Positions 36,853-48,824 of a DNA stretch of 64,000 nt are shown in pieces. Below the pieces are notes generated by a model. The model had not been told where the DNA came from and did not search any database. It saw only the letters and a list, made by a program, of their open reading frames with translations. Position 1 is the stretch's first letter. The number at the start of each line of letters is the position of its first letter. The position numbers and the translations under genes were made by a program. Origin of the DNA: Bryum argenteum (lineage: Eukaryota > Streptophyta > Bryopsida > Bryales > Bryaceae); contig CM073329.1 in NCBI GenBank assembly GCA_037043015.1, positions 492,448-556,447 of the forward strand. The letters are read 5' to 3'.

Positions 36853-37053
36853 TTCAGTTTTGCAGCTTAGGTTGCCCAGGTGTCCAGGTATCTCAGGTTC
36901 GTTTGGTCTATTAGGTACAAAATCTCCAAAAAGTTCGCCAGTCTGGCATCAGGCTCGGTTCCGCAACGGTGTAAACTCCCTTTTATGCAATGGAACTATC
37001 ACCATTTGACTCAAAAAAATAAAATAAAATGAGAGTGTATTCCCTTGCAGAGA

Positions 37054-37737
37054 TTACACTAGTAGAAAAGGGGTGCAACTACACCCAGATGTACACCAAA
37101 AACACACCTAATTTGGGCTTTTCGAAATGGTGTAGTTGAGATTCATTTTGGTGTAATCCGGCACCTGACACTCTTATTTGCGGATTGTCTGACACTCTTA
37201 TTTGCAGTCTGTCTAGTGGGGGGTCCCATCATGTGGTGCGCATTTGTCTTCGAGGGTAAAAGAACATATTTTACTGGTCGCAGGAAGTGCAATTGTTTTG
37301 CATATTACTTGACTCCCATGTTTATTTTCATATAATTTACTCTCTTATTTATAGCATACCCGGGTGATTGAAGTGACATGGTCTGTTGAGGGCAAAGGGA
37401 CTGTATGCGCTGCGACCATCATCAAATTCTGTGTGAGCACATGGTTGGGACTGAGTTTCTATACTAGATGAGTGGGAGATCCCCCCAATGCATATGGGAT
37501 TTTCTGCTTCTGAATCTTGGACTGCCAGTGGGACACACCCATGCCAGGTGGCTGCATTTGATGATGATTTGTTCACTGTTTACACCAAAAACTGCCTTCC
37601 ACCATAAACACTGTTCACTGTTTACACCAAAAAGTGCCTTCCACCAGTCAGAAATCACTTACTAAACATTATGAACACCAAAGTCTGTTTTCGGTGTAGT
37701 TGCCCGGTGTAGTTGCACCCCTTTTCTACTAGTGTTA
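37054..37737. mobile_element. Non-autonomous CACTA (En/Spm-type) DNA transposon, TSD TTA
   Basis: 678 bp (37057-37734) with perfect 29-bp inverted ends beginning CACTAGTAGAAAAGGGG, flanked by the 3-bp duplication TTA (37054-37056 and 37735-37737). Subterminal copies of GGTGTAGTTG (near 37123, 37692 and 37706) look like transposase-binding repeats. It contains a 42-bp tandem duplication. There is no transposase frame, so it depends on an autonomous relative. Confidence 0.95.
37571..37647. repeat. 42-bp duplication inside the CACTA element
   Basis: Two copies of a unit starting gttcactgtttacaccaaaa, at 37571 and 37613, with one substitution in the shared part. Confidence 0.85.
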
Positions 37738-38165
37738 GGGCATGGCCGCCACCTTTGCAGTGAATGCTTTTTGTAATTTCATGCCCCTGAAAAAAAATGG
37801 TCCCCCACCCGTGCTCGCAACATACTGGTGTTCTCAATAGAGTTCCCCTCATTCCCCTACGTTCTCTTGTAATATCTGCAACATCATCTCCAAATGGTTG
37901 TCAATGCTACCCCCAACTTTGTTTTTTCTCGCAACTTCTTATGCCGAATTTCTTTGTTGCTGTGTGCAGCTTTCTTCGATACAATGTCGCGACGTTGTGA
38001 GATGCCGGATAAGAGGCTTGGAGAGAGTCTTCCATGCACGCGAGGAGAGGGGATGTGCAGTCAATTTTGAGTATGCCTTGAAGATGAATAGTGTTTTGTA
38101 CTTGAACGGTGCCCCTCCTTTCTAAAGGGGGAGGCACGCAACAATCCCAACATGGGCTGTTTTTA

Positions 38166-38247
38166 GTTAACCCTTAAACGTCCAAGCATGCCCCTTGAGC
38201 ATGCTTTTTAGTGTATTTTCAGAGGGGTTGGGCGTTTAAGGGTTAAC
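38166..38247. repeat. 82-bp facing inverted repeat with TTAACCCTTAAACG ends
   Basis: gttaacccttaaacgtcc at 38166 faces gggcgtttaagggttaac ending at 38247. Inside is a second palindrome, agcatg…catgct. It could be a tiny MITE or a solo foldback. Confidence 0.6.
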
Positions 38248-38745
38248 TGATGGCGATGCTCTTGTAATACAAGTCCTAGTAAGTAAAAAAGTGGTGAATT
38301 TTCCTGCTTGAATATGCCAGGGGGTGGATATGGTACCCATTGGCCTTTCAAGGGTTAGGAGTCTTAGTCCTGAAATAGACCTGTTTTCCAACCAGAGAAC
38401 ACACAATCGGAGCCTAAACTTGGGACGCAAGAATATTAGAGCATGATTGCACACCACCAGAAAGTCCATGTTGACCTTATCTTATCAGTATCCATGGGCA
38501 ACATTTCTGGACTCAATTGCAATGACTAGACCACCATGATTCCTGTATGTGATCATTTTAGAATCCAAGAAAGAATACCATGCTGTACTTCCACATCAGT
38601 ACACTAATAATGACGTGATGGGAGCATTCCTATATAGTCTTACTTATGATACATTTGCTTGGTCTTATTCCATGTAAGTTACTCCTAAAGCGCCCTTTTG
38701 GTTCCTACAGGTCAACTTCAAAATGGCTTTCTCATTCTTTTGAAT

Positions 38746-38860
38746 TTGGGCATGATGAATAGTGCAGTTTTTGGAACTTGGGCATGATGAATAGTGCAGT
38801 TTTTGGAACTTGGGCATGATGAATAGTGCAGTTTTTGGAACTTGGGCATGATGAAAAGTG
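38746..38860. repeat. 32-bp tandem repeat, 3.5 units
   Basis: Units start at 38746, 38778, 38810 and 38842 (core gggcatgatgaatagtgcag). The first three are identical. Confidence 0.92.
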
Positions 38861-40347
38861 TACCATGAACCGCTCAATGATGAGCTCGCAACCTTCTTCA
38901 AGGCCATGTACACCTTAAACCTACCTACTACAGTCTGTTGAAAGCACAAATTGTGATTGGAATTGTAAAGCTTCACTTCATGAATATATCATACAACTGC
39001 GAGGAGAATGGTATGAATAAATAGATGACATTTCAAATTGTGGAAGTGCAACATTAAAGATATGTGAGGACCATGCCTTTGGGGCATGCTTATACGTTAA
39101 AGGGTTAACTTTCATAAATTTGTATGTGACTTTAATCCTTGAGATGCAAGTGCATGTCTAATAAATATATCACTTAGGCTACTATTGTAATTATAATGTT
39201 ATATCAAGATGAAGTTGGATATGGAGTGAAGAACTTCAAGGAGTAGTGTGGATGCTCTTATGTACTTTTTTCTACTTACCAATCTTTTTGTTGTAGTTTT
39301 TTATCATTATTATTATATGGAGAACTAACACAAATGTTGAAGAAGTTAGGATGGAGAAGTAGTTCTCCATGTGTTTTTGAGAGAAAGATCAATTTTGATA
39401 CATGAAGATGAGTGTTTTTGGACAAAAAATGAACACATTTATAATTTTTTACTGATTGTGCTAAATTTAGTGGAAAATGTTAAAAGGAAAAGTTGGTCTT
39501 CACCTTATACTAATATGTAAGGTCATCTGTAGTCAACGATTAGCATTTGTGTATACAATTGAGGTAAAATGATTATGCATTATTACATAAAGTAATACTT
39601 TGTAGAAGCACATTGGGCTGAAATAAAATTCAAATGGTTGTACATATAGATGACTCTATACTCTCCCTTAAAAAACTAATAAAAATGACAACTCTTGCTT
39701 TGCAATACAAAATCTACTACTTAAATGATCCAACATATTTTTTTTTATGGATTGATCTTTATTCAAGTGGATGAAAGGTATGATTGTAGCTAGAGAAATT
39801 TTGAAATGATAAATAATGTGAAGGTGGAAGAGGACAAGGCGAGATGCGTTGAAATTCTATGGAAATACCGACAAAAGCAAGGCGATTGAGGGCATTGCAG
39901 AGTAAGCCATGAGCGCGCACTTTAGAGGCTTTGCGCTGTTTGTATGGGAAAAGAAGGGAAGCAACGCGTGCGTCGCAAGAGAGGAAAGTATGCCGTCAGA
40001 CAATTAGACGGAGAAACAGAGAATCAGTCCAGAAGCCCACGAAGAAGCAGAGGAGGAAGGTGAAGAATGAAATCGCAAAGTGAAGGAGACCGGGGTTGAA
40101 GAATGATTCACAGGGTTGTGTTTGGGCAGGTGGTGAGACACCAACTGAGCGCGCACACCCTTCACTTGCCTATACCACCCCACCCCCACCCGCACCTTAC
40201 ACCACACCACTGCACTCATCAGCCATGCTATAACAAACACCCGCAGGCAGGCAGGCGCATCCAGTCAATTTCAGCTGCTCTGGATAGGAGAAACGACGAC
40301 AGCAGCGGGAGAGGGGAGGGAAGAGGAGGGGCGGCGCTGGAACTTGC

Positions 40348-41134
40348 TGTTAACTGGGAATTTAAGGTAGTATAATAGAGGGCAGTAAAACTGTAGGGGA
40401 GCAGTAAAACTGCAATTACTGGGGGGGCAGTAAATTGTTAAGTTACTGTCCTGCCCTGTAGTAACTCTGTTGGATGAAAACTGCCTGTTTTGGATGAAAA
40501 CTTCCAGATGGATGAAATCTGGTGGTTGGATGAAGTCTGGTGGTCGGATGAAAACTGTTGGCAGTTAGGGTTTTGGGAGTGGCGGCTAGGGTTTTGGATG
40601 GGGTTGTGGGAGAGGGGGTTGCAAAGCTCTCATTCTCTCTCTCTCAGTGACAGAACTCTCAGATGGGGAGTTTTTGGGGTGTAGGATATGTTGTAGGACT
40701 GTAGGGAGATGTTGTTAGAGCAGTTTTCAGGACTCTGGGGGATCCAGATAGTGGTATCAGTAGGGAGCAGAATCATGTACAGATCTACAATGAGTAAAGA
40801 GAAGGAATTGATTACATTGGGTGTAATTGTCTGAAATTGCAGTATGAGTGCTTGAGGAACCAGGTTAGTGGATTCACTTTGGTGGGACGATGAGATCTGG
40901 TGTTTAAATGAGTGAGTATTGTAGATCAGACCAAGGAGAGTAGAAAAATGTACCAGATCTAGAAAAATACCATCAGGATTTGAGTAGATCTAAGTTGACA
41001 GTTTCAGATCTAGGATCCGGATTTTGGGTAGTTTCGGCGACTTGGGGGACGATCTGAGAATTGTTCGCAGGATTTCAGAAGAGTTTTAGGACAGTATTTA
41101 TTTTTGAAGGAGTAAGAAAGAGATACCTTTCACA
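40348..41134 (+). repeat. 5' LTR of the outer Gypsy
   Basis: 787 bp. It contains a run of imperfect GGATGAAA-centred repeats (40471-40560). It differs from the 3' LTR by scattered substitutions, an indel in a G run near 40380 and a re-patterned block near 41035-41060, so this insertion is clearly older than the nested one. Confidence 0.93.
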
Positions 41135-41135
41135 T

Positions 41136-41147
41136 TGGCGACCATGC
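41136..41147 (+). other. Primer-binding site of the outer Gypsy
   Basis: TGGCGACCATGC begins one base after the LTR end. The same sequence follows the 5' LTR of the inner element. I have not assigned the tRNA. Confidence 0.6.
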
Positions 41148-44100
41148 AACAGTTCAAACCATGTGGCTCTAGCTGCCCACACCAGACAGCACAGATCCAT
41201 CTGTTTCTAAGGGGTGACAGCACGATGGCGATCCAGTGCGGGGGAGCAGATCTACTACTTCCGGGAGCGGTCCGCACTGCACAGAGGGAGTATTCAACAG
41301 CCAGCTGGAGAGGAGGCGCATCTCCTGGAGGCGAGGCGCTCTCTACAAAGAAAAAGGGGATAGTCACCAGACCAGATCGGGATCAGGGTGGCAGGCACTA
41401 TCTTGACAGGACCAAGAGTACGAAGGACTAGTACCGGCAGGGACCAGAGGAGGACTGGGACAGAGATCCACAGTACCTACCCAAGAGATCACCTGGAAGG
41501 ACAGACTCGACTTCATCGGAGGAGCGAGCATGCACTTAAGACCACCCAGCAGGAAGGACAGGAGGGAGGAGCAAGAATCGCCCCTATCATGGAAGGCGAC
41601 CACCAAGGGTGGGACAAGGAAGATTTGGCTAGAAGACAGGCAGCAGAGAGGCTGGGCAGACATTGAGCTCGTGAGCAAAGAAAGAAAGAAGTTAGCTGAA
41701 AGCAGACAGAACATGGGTGGGGAGCCCAGTTCTGAGGAGAGCATTGCCAAAGGAAAGACCAGGGACTTGATTGACATGGACCTGGTGGGCGAAAATTCAA
41801 GCCAGGAGACACTGCTTGGAGTAAGCAGGAGGATCGGATCGCTAAGGGGCGAACTCGGTCCCGATTTCAAGAACTGGCAAGAAGATGAAGAGATCAGGAA
41901 GTATGATGGCACAATGCCATCACCAAGGACCAGCAGAAGGGAGTTTCCAAGACCAGGAGGAGGAGACGTCCATCACAGTTGGAATCCTCAACTAGAGACA
42001 ACAGTAGGATACGACCAGTTTCAAGAGGAGCAGAGGAGAAACACGAGCCGACCTAATACACCAAGACCAGGGATACAGACACCAGGAAACTTGGGGGAGG
42101 CGCCTGAGACACCGAGGAAGAAACTGGACCAAGACAGAGTGAAGACAGGCCTCGGGAGAGGCAAGCGTCTGCAAGTCAGACCCGACCCGGACCAGAGACA
42201 GGAGGGGCAGACCACCGGAAAGCGAGCAGTTGATTCGTCGAGACCGATTCAAGACCGAGAGCGAGATGAAGAAGAGGAAGATAGAAGGCGTGGAGCAGAT
42301 TAAGGCCGTGCAAAGCGAGCCAGGAAGCGGCGAGCGAGCTAGAAGGGACCAAAGAGCCATGGAAGAGGTGTCTGAGACACCGAGATGAAGGAGCTAGGAC
42401 AAGCTACCGAGGTTCAAGGAAACCATGCACGCTTGGGGAGCGAAGAAAACAGGAAGAAATACAAATGAAGGAAGCCATGAGGCTATGGCAGGAGACCAAG
42501 AGGATAGAGGAGCAGGACCAGGAGAGACAGAGGCAGGAAGCCCTTAGATCCTGGGAGGAGGCTCAAACAAGGGAAGAAATCAAGCAGGCGGCAGAGAAGC
42601 GAGGAAGCCATGCGGCCAGATCAGCTACGCCGAAGGCCATGCGTCTATGGGCAGAGGCCCAGCGGACTGGAGGACGAGAAGAAGAAAAAGGAGGAGGAGA
42701 GACAAGAAGCAACCCGCCGATCTACCATGTACAGTGGCGGGGAGGTGTTGAGGAGGAAAGTCAAAAATTACAGGCCCCAGAAGGACATGTGGCGAGGATA
42801 TGAACTTGTGAGGTACAGGTGGAAGATCCGGTCGGGAAAATCGGCAGAAGTGATGGGGGTACCAAGACAAGCAACTACTATACCCGGGGACAGAGAGCCA
42901 TTTCCACCACCAAACAAGGCCAGCAGTCCATCGGGAGGAGGAAGAGCATCAACAACCTATGTGGACCACCGACAGCGATCTATACCGGCCCCAGGCACCC
43001 GATTAGTGATCGGCGGTGGGGAGCAGAGGTGGGAGCAGTGAGCCACCAATCCGGGACGGGATTCCAAAGACCAAACAGGCGATTGAAGGAACAACATATG
43101 GGTCGCACCACGATGGGGGTGGAGTACGGTGGCAACAATGACCAAGAGTTATCCAGACCGGCCGGTACCACTGATCTACCCACCGATTGGAAGGCCGGTA
43201 TACCACCAAGATACCCACCGAGATGGAAGGCCGGTATACCACCGGTATACCCACCAGATGGAAGGCCCAGGTATACCACCGATTAAAGGACGATGTACCC
43301 CACCGATTGGAGGACGATGACCAGCGATTGGATTGGAGGACCGGTATACCCACCACTACAGAGACCAGGCTACCCACCGGCCTAAAGAACCAAGATACCC
43401 ACCGGCTAGAGAGGACAAAAGATACCCACCCGCGGTTGGAGGACCAATCGGACTACCAAAGATCGGAGGACCGAGTAAGTATGGCACATAGGAAGCCACC
43501 GCCATACTCCAAGTACAAGGAAGGTACAAAATCGACGCTCATATTCGTCGATTTGAGCGCACTTTGTGGCACAATGGGGAAAAGCGATGAGCGGGTTATC
43601 ATTAACGCGATGGGTACCACCTTACTGGATAAGGTCGGGGCCTGGTATGAGAATTTTCGGAGAGTCACCTTTATCGCTCATGGGAAGAAGTCAAGGCGGC
43701 CTTGAGGAGACGATACAGAGGACCAAACAACCGATGAAGCGATTCTGAGGAGTTGAAGTCCTTCAAGCAGCGAGATAGGGAGAAGGTGCGGGATTACTAT
43801 GACGGGGTTATGATGACTGATCAAGTGTCCGCAATCAGACCCGGAGAAGGATTTCGAATTACAAATTTGGGCGGGTTTATCGAGTACATCAAGATTACGA
43901 CGAGTATTGCACCGATCAAGACCCCGACAGAGTGGTGGATCTTTGCTACGAGGTGTGAAGAAAAGCGCACCGATTCAAATGGCAAGCCAACCAAGATTGA
44001 AGTCAAGAAAGTGGAGACCACCAAAGAAGCCAAAGAATCGTGACCAGGAAGGAACCAGGCCAAGATGCTCCTAGGCGAATCATGGCACATGCAAGAAACC

Positions 44101-44496
44101 AGGCCATGAAGATCGCGATTTCTTTGGTATAACCCAAAGAAATCGAGAGGGGTCGGTATGAAGAAAGAAGGAGAGGAACCAAGTAGGGGTGAATGAAGTG
44201 TCTACGCACCAAAGCCAATGTGACCACCTACAACAAAGAACTACAACCGGGGGTACCAACGATCATCTAACACGGGGGCGGTGAATGGCCAGCAAGGTGG
44301 TTTTGGAGACAAGCCTGACTGTTGTGATTTGTGTGGTGGTCCAGGGCATAGGAGCTGGAACTACCCTCTGAAGGCCCAGTGGGACCAGTTCCGGACACAA
44401 GGGGACCAGGGAACCAAGAAACCGGACCACCGGGTAAACAACGTAGAGATTGAGTTATTGGAGGATCCGGAGGACCAAATAAACGTGGCCGCATGA
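41148..44496 (+). pseudogene. Outer Gypsy leader and gag region, frame-broken
   Basis: The first ~2.3 kb (41148-43480) is purine-rich and repetitive with no recognisable domain, including GGAAGGCCGGTATACCACC-type repeats at 43190-43270. A gag core follows near 43540-43740 (MGTTLLDKVGAWYENF, then after a frame change EVKAALRRRYRG). The nucleocapsid knuckle near 44320 reads CDLCGGPGHRSWNY, with tyrosine in place of the last cysteine. Several stops and shifts separate these parts. Confidence 0.6.
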
Positions 44497-44866
44497 CCCG
44501 GACTCGAAGCGGAAAGCGGGGATCGCCTCCAATGGAAGACCATCAAAGGTACGAGCCAAGGAAGGTCGGGACCAGAGAAGACCGGGCGGGAAGAGGAACG
44601 ACTCAGGAACTCTATGATAGAGACCCTGAAGGAAATTCAACTTAAGGAGGAGGAGAAGGCCAGAGTAGCAGAAGCGAGGCCAAACCAGTTCAACCACCGA
44701 GAAGATAAGGACACGCGATTGAAGGAAATTTCTTGGACAATGATTGGGCGGGATTTCGGATTCTCGATGCCCTTGATTACAAAATGAAGGTTTGAACAAC
44801 TGGACCCGCAGATGCCGTCGGGGACAAAGTCTGAGGGGGATCGGGGCAATACTACACTAAAATCGG

Positions 44867-45550
44867 GTGGGTAGGAAGATCTTGGGCCCGATCCCGATTC
44901 TGATGTCGTTGGAGCAGTTACTAAAGGTAGCTCCAAACATCACTGATTATGTCAAAGCACATCTGTTCCCGGAATGGGGACCAGACAAGAATTCTGGACT
45001 AGACCAGACACCAGCAGTGAAGCCAAGGACCAGTACCCCAGGTAAGCCGGATTTAATTAGCAGTTTGGCTATAGATGTTGTGAGGAAGCGCGGTGTTGTG
45101 GTGCGAGTTGGCAACGGGACCCTGGACAATGTATTGTTGGATGGTGGATCTGGTGTCAACCTGATCACTGAAGAGGAGCGTAAGCGATTGGGATTGAAGA
45201 ACCCCCAGCCTGCACCCTTCAGATTGAGGATGGCAGACCAGACAGTGGTAGATCCGGTGGGGTTGATTCGAAATGTGAAGATCCACATTCATGTGACTAT
45301 ACCACGATTGGACCAGGACCTGGACCAGTACAAGGCCAAGGACCAGGACCAGTTCAAGGCCAAAGACCAGGACCAGTTCAAGGCGAAGGCCAAGCACTCG
45401 GACCAGTTCAAGGCCAAAGTCCACGACCAGAGCCAGGACCGGTCAGAGCACCAGGAGGGGGGACCAGGTCGAGCCTATCCAGACCACTTCTACACCTTTG
45501 AGGAGGGGGATATTGAGGTAGATGAGACACGGCCCAGGAGAAAGTGTTGA
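44867..45550 (+). pseudogene. Outer Gypsy aspartic protease region
   Basis: A 227-codon frame with NVLLDGGSGVNLITEEERK, the D-x-G-type active-site loop of retrotransposon proteases, near 45127-45180. The second half is a low-complexity linker built on repeats of DQDQFKAK (45305-45430) before the reverse transcriptase. The protease would cleave the gag-pol polyprotein. Confidence 0.7.
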
Positions 45551-46976
45551 AATTAAAGATCGTTGCTCGAACCCTACCGAGTCGGAGCGATTAAGAAAGA
45601 TGAATCGGGGACAGAGGAGGACCCCAAAGTATGTGCGAATTAATGCCCATATCGGTCAGAGCTTGAGCCCAGGAAGCGAGGCCCCTGTTCATGGAATACA
45701 AGGATGTATTTGCCTGGACCTACAAGGACCAAGGGTATCCCGCCATCAATTGCACAAAGACAGATAGAGTTGAGAAAGACACACCACCAAAGACACGGGC
45801 GGATATCGGATGAATCCGAACTACGCCCGATATTGTGAAGCGAGATCTGGACAAACCGCTCGAGCCGGGTTCATAGCTTTTGATGGAGGATGCCACCTGG
45901 TTATCACCTATTGTTATTGTGCCTAAGAAAAATGGAAAATTGAGAATTTGCATTGATTTTCGAAAGTTGAATGTTGCTACTAAAAAGGATCCCTACCCAC
46001 TTTGCCATTTTGCGAGGAGGTGTTGGATTACGTGGCGGGACATGAGCGATATTCATTTACGGGACGGGTACTCCGGGTACCACAGATTCGGATAGCACGA
46101 GAGGACCGGTACAAGAGCGCCTTTGTGACAGATCGGGGCTTTTGTGCAGGTGGTGATGCCATTCGGGTGAAGAATGCTCCACCGACCTACCAGAGAGGCG
46201 AGAAACCGTACTTTTCGTGATTTTATTGGTGAATTCATGAAACTGTTTTTGGATGATTTCGTGTGTTCTGATGACATGTCGATCATCCAGTCAAGTTGAG
46301 GCGATGTTTCGAAATGTCGGGAGTATGGCATAAGCCCCGAACCCGAAAAATGTGCTTTCTTGGTGTTTTTCTGGTATCATCCTGGGCCATATTGTGTCCC
46401 AGGAGGGTAAGATTCGGACCCCAAGAAAATTGAGGCCATTGAAAAAATGCCTAGACCCTTAAACCGGTTGATATTCGAGGTTTTTAACGGTTTTGCCTTG
46501 ATTTAACAGTGTTACATCAAGGCCTATGCTCGGATCATGGAGCCCATCACCGATCGATGAGGAAGATCGAGGAATTTATCTCGTCCCACCGTGTGTGGCG
46601 AGTCCAGTTGAAGATCAAGGGAGTGCAGAATGCACCGATTCTTATTGCCCCTGAGATGGAACCTAGAGTTTCATGTGCATACCGATGCCTCGAACATCGC
46701 GATCGGGGTGATGCTCGCCCGTAACCCAAGGGAAGTGTGACCGGCCGATTTCTTATGCCAAAGAGACTTTTGAATTCTCTTTGAGAAAAATTACTGATTA
46801 CCGAGAGAGAGGCCTTAGCTATGGTTTATGCTCGAACAAGTATAGACATTATCTATTTGGGCAATAAGTTTGTTTTTATGTTGACCACATGGCACTAGTG
46901 TATCTCGGTCAACAAACCGCAGTATCCCGCAGATTGCGAGGTGGTCTCTTCTGCTTTTTCAGGAGTTTGAGTTATT
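45551..46976 (+). pseudogene. Outer Gypsy reverse transcriptase and RNase H, heavily broken
   Basis: Reverse transcriptase motifs appear in alternating frames: SPIVIVPKKNGKLRICIDFR (45900-45960), then a palm segment around 46230-46260 (FLDDF, in place of the usual YxDD). RNase H follows near 46620-46870 ([40 protein letters not shown] across frame changes). More shifts and stops than in any other segment; not functional. Confidence 0.65.
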
Positions 46977-48289
46977 TTGTGGTGTATAAGCCAGGAAGAA
47001 CCATGGAGTAGCAGAATCGTTTGTCCAGATCGCCCAATGGAGAACCATGAATCAAGTGTTGAGGACCGGACCAGTGATGCCGGTTTGTTTTATGTGAAGC
47101 CGGAATGGTTAGAGGATGTCAGTTCTTACCTTAAAACTGGTGTTGTACGGCAGATCGACCGAGGAGGAGCAATGAGATCGATCCTCAAGGCACCGCCATA
47201 CACCCGGATCCGAGGGGTGCGCACAAAAGGGGCAGGATCGATCCTCGGGAGGGTACTAGACCCGGTCGAGGCCAGCTTGATGATGAAAGAGATGCATTAT
47301 GGAGTGGGTGGTGGTCATTTTTCACAGGAGATAACCACCAGAAAAATACTAGATGCCGGGTACTGGTGGCCAGCAGTATACAGAGATGTCTCTGAGTACT
47401 GTAAGGCCTGTGATCGGTGTCAAAGGGTTGGAGGCATGGCGAATCGGTCGCCACCTGGTGACCAGTATGCCAGCCAGAGCCATTCGCGAAATGGAAATTT
47501 GGATTTTATAGACCGGTCAAGCCTATGGTCGCCCGGTCGGTAATAAGTACATATTGGTGGCTACAGATTATGCTACCAAGTGGGTGGAGGCCCGGGCGTT
47601 AAGGACGAATTCGGCAGCTGTAACTGCTAAGTTCCTGTATGAGCAGATACTCACTAGGTACGGGTGTCCATTGACACTGGTCAGTGACTAAGGCTCACAT
47701 TTCATCAATGAAGCCATTGAGCACCTGGTGGAGCATTTTCGCTCCAAAGACGGACTTCTACGACCTACTACCCCAGGGTAATGGTGGTCGAGAGTCGACC
47801 AACAAGGTAATTGGCCAAATGCTCAAAGAATGGGTGGTCAATGAAAAGAGGACAGATTGGGATGAACACCTGCCTACAGTGTTGTTTTCCTACAGGACTG
47901 CTTTCAAGGTGACCACCGGGTATACACCATTTCAACTGGTGTATGGGCTCCATCCATTGATGCCCACGGAATATTTAGTTCCGACCAGGAGGACCAGTAT
48001 GGAGACTGATTATACACCAGCCAGGGTACTACAGGCCAGGATAGCAGACTTGGAGCAGATGGATACCACCAGACAGGATGCACAGGAGCAGGCAGAGACT
48101 CGACAGTGGAACAGGTCACTCTGGAGCCAGCAGCATTACAAGAGGAAGGATTTTCAGATTGGGGACTATGTACTCTGGTACCCCAAGGGGCACAAGGAGC
48201 ATGTGGGCAAATTTAAGAGCAGGTGGTTTGGGCCTTACAGGGTCCAGTACAGGCTGCCTAACAATACTACTCTTTTGGTTTCAGTGTAG
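46977..48289 (+). pseudogene. Outer Gypsy integrase, broken by a stop and frameshifts
   Basis: The zinc-binding N-terminus is near 47295-47430 (HYGVGGGHF … CKACDRCQRVGG). The catalytic core continues in another frame ([21 protein letters not shown]-stop-GSHFINEA with TAA at 47689-47691 in place of glutamine, then NGGRESTNKVIGQML). The C-terminal part with FGPYRVQYRLPNNTTLL ends at 48289. Integrase inserts the cDNA. The D, D and E residues are still readable, but not in one frame. Confidence 0.75.
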
Positions 48290-48824
48290 AATTTCGAGCC
48301 GGACCCGGTGATTGTCAACATCAACAAGTTGAAGCCTTACCGGTTCTATGACCGAGGACCCGACTTGTTATCAGAACACAGGTGATTCGACCAAGGGACC
48401 TGGTCGAGCAAAAAAAGGGGATAGTGTACAAGCGGGCGAGGAAGGACGATTCGGGTGACCAAGCGGGCGAGAAGGACGATTTGAGTGACCGGGGGCGATA
48501 CCAAGACCAGACAAAGACATGCACCAGGAACACAGGACCAGGACATCAGATGTACCAAGGAACAGGACAGACGTCAAGACCATCAAGACAGGACCAGACA
48601 GGACCAGGACAGAACAAATGAAGATGGGCAGGAAGAAATCCCACAGCAGCAGAACAGGTTGAAAGGGGACCAGGAAGTAGACAAAGGGGATGAGGGCGAA
48701 ATTAGTGGAAAAAATAAAGAAAAAAGAGGAAATAATAAAAAAGGAAAAAATAATGAAAAAGAGGAAGCAATCAAAAAAGGAGCAGAGGAGAAAGAAAGGA
48801 AGCAGCCACCAGTACTATGTGGAG
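48290..48824 (+). other. Outer Gypsy spacer, left of the nested insertion
   Basis: Purine- and GGACCAG-rich sequence after integrase, ending in an A-rich block (48700-48790). No domain recognised. It is interrupted at 48824/48825 by the inner element. Confidence 0.6.

Larger units (their letters stand above)
32097..37039 (+). mobile_element. L1-type LINE retrotransposon, near complete, TSD TGAGAGTGTA
   Basis: The 10-bp duplication TGAGAGTGTA flanks the element (32097-32106 and 37030-37039), so it spans 32107-37029. It has a ~150-bp leader, a short ORF1 (32261-32593), a long ORF2 (32590-36852) with endonuclease, reverse transcriptase and a zinc-binding tail, a 177-bp 3' UTR and an A-rich tail (aaaaaaataaaataaaa). 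ORF1 is short and lacks a zinc knuckle, so the 5' end may be truncated. GC content is clearly higher than the flanks. Confidence 0.92.
37738..40342. other. Intergenic stretch between the CACTA and Gypsy elements
   Basis: No recognisable gene. It holds a short facing-repeat element (38166-38247), a 32-bp tandem array (38746-38860) and a further copy of the TTAACCC-type end with a CATGCC/GGCATG palindrome (39071-39109). 39120-39830 is AT-rich. The last 500 bases are GC-richer and free of clear frames. Confidence 0.4.

Noticed and set aside
35787..36914. Long minus- and plus-frame open frames across the LINE
   Set aside because: Shadows of the GC-rich ORF2 in other frames.
38746..38860. Regular direct repeats that might suggest a CRISPR array
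   Set aside because: Units are contiguous without spacers, and this is plant nuclear DNA.
40490..40684. Identical Trp-rich 64-codon frames in both outer LTRs (also 63193-63387)
   Set aside because: They are LTR repeats (GGATGAAA units) and not a conserved protein.
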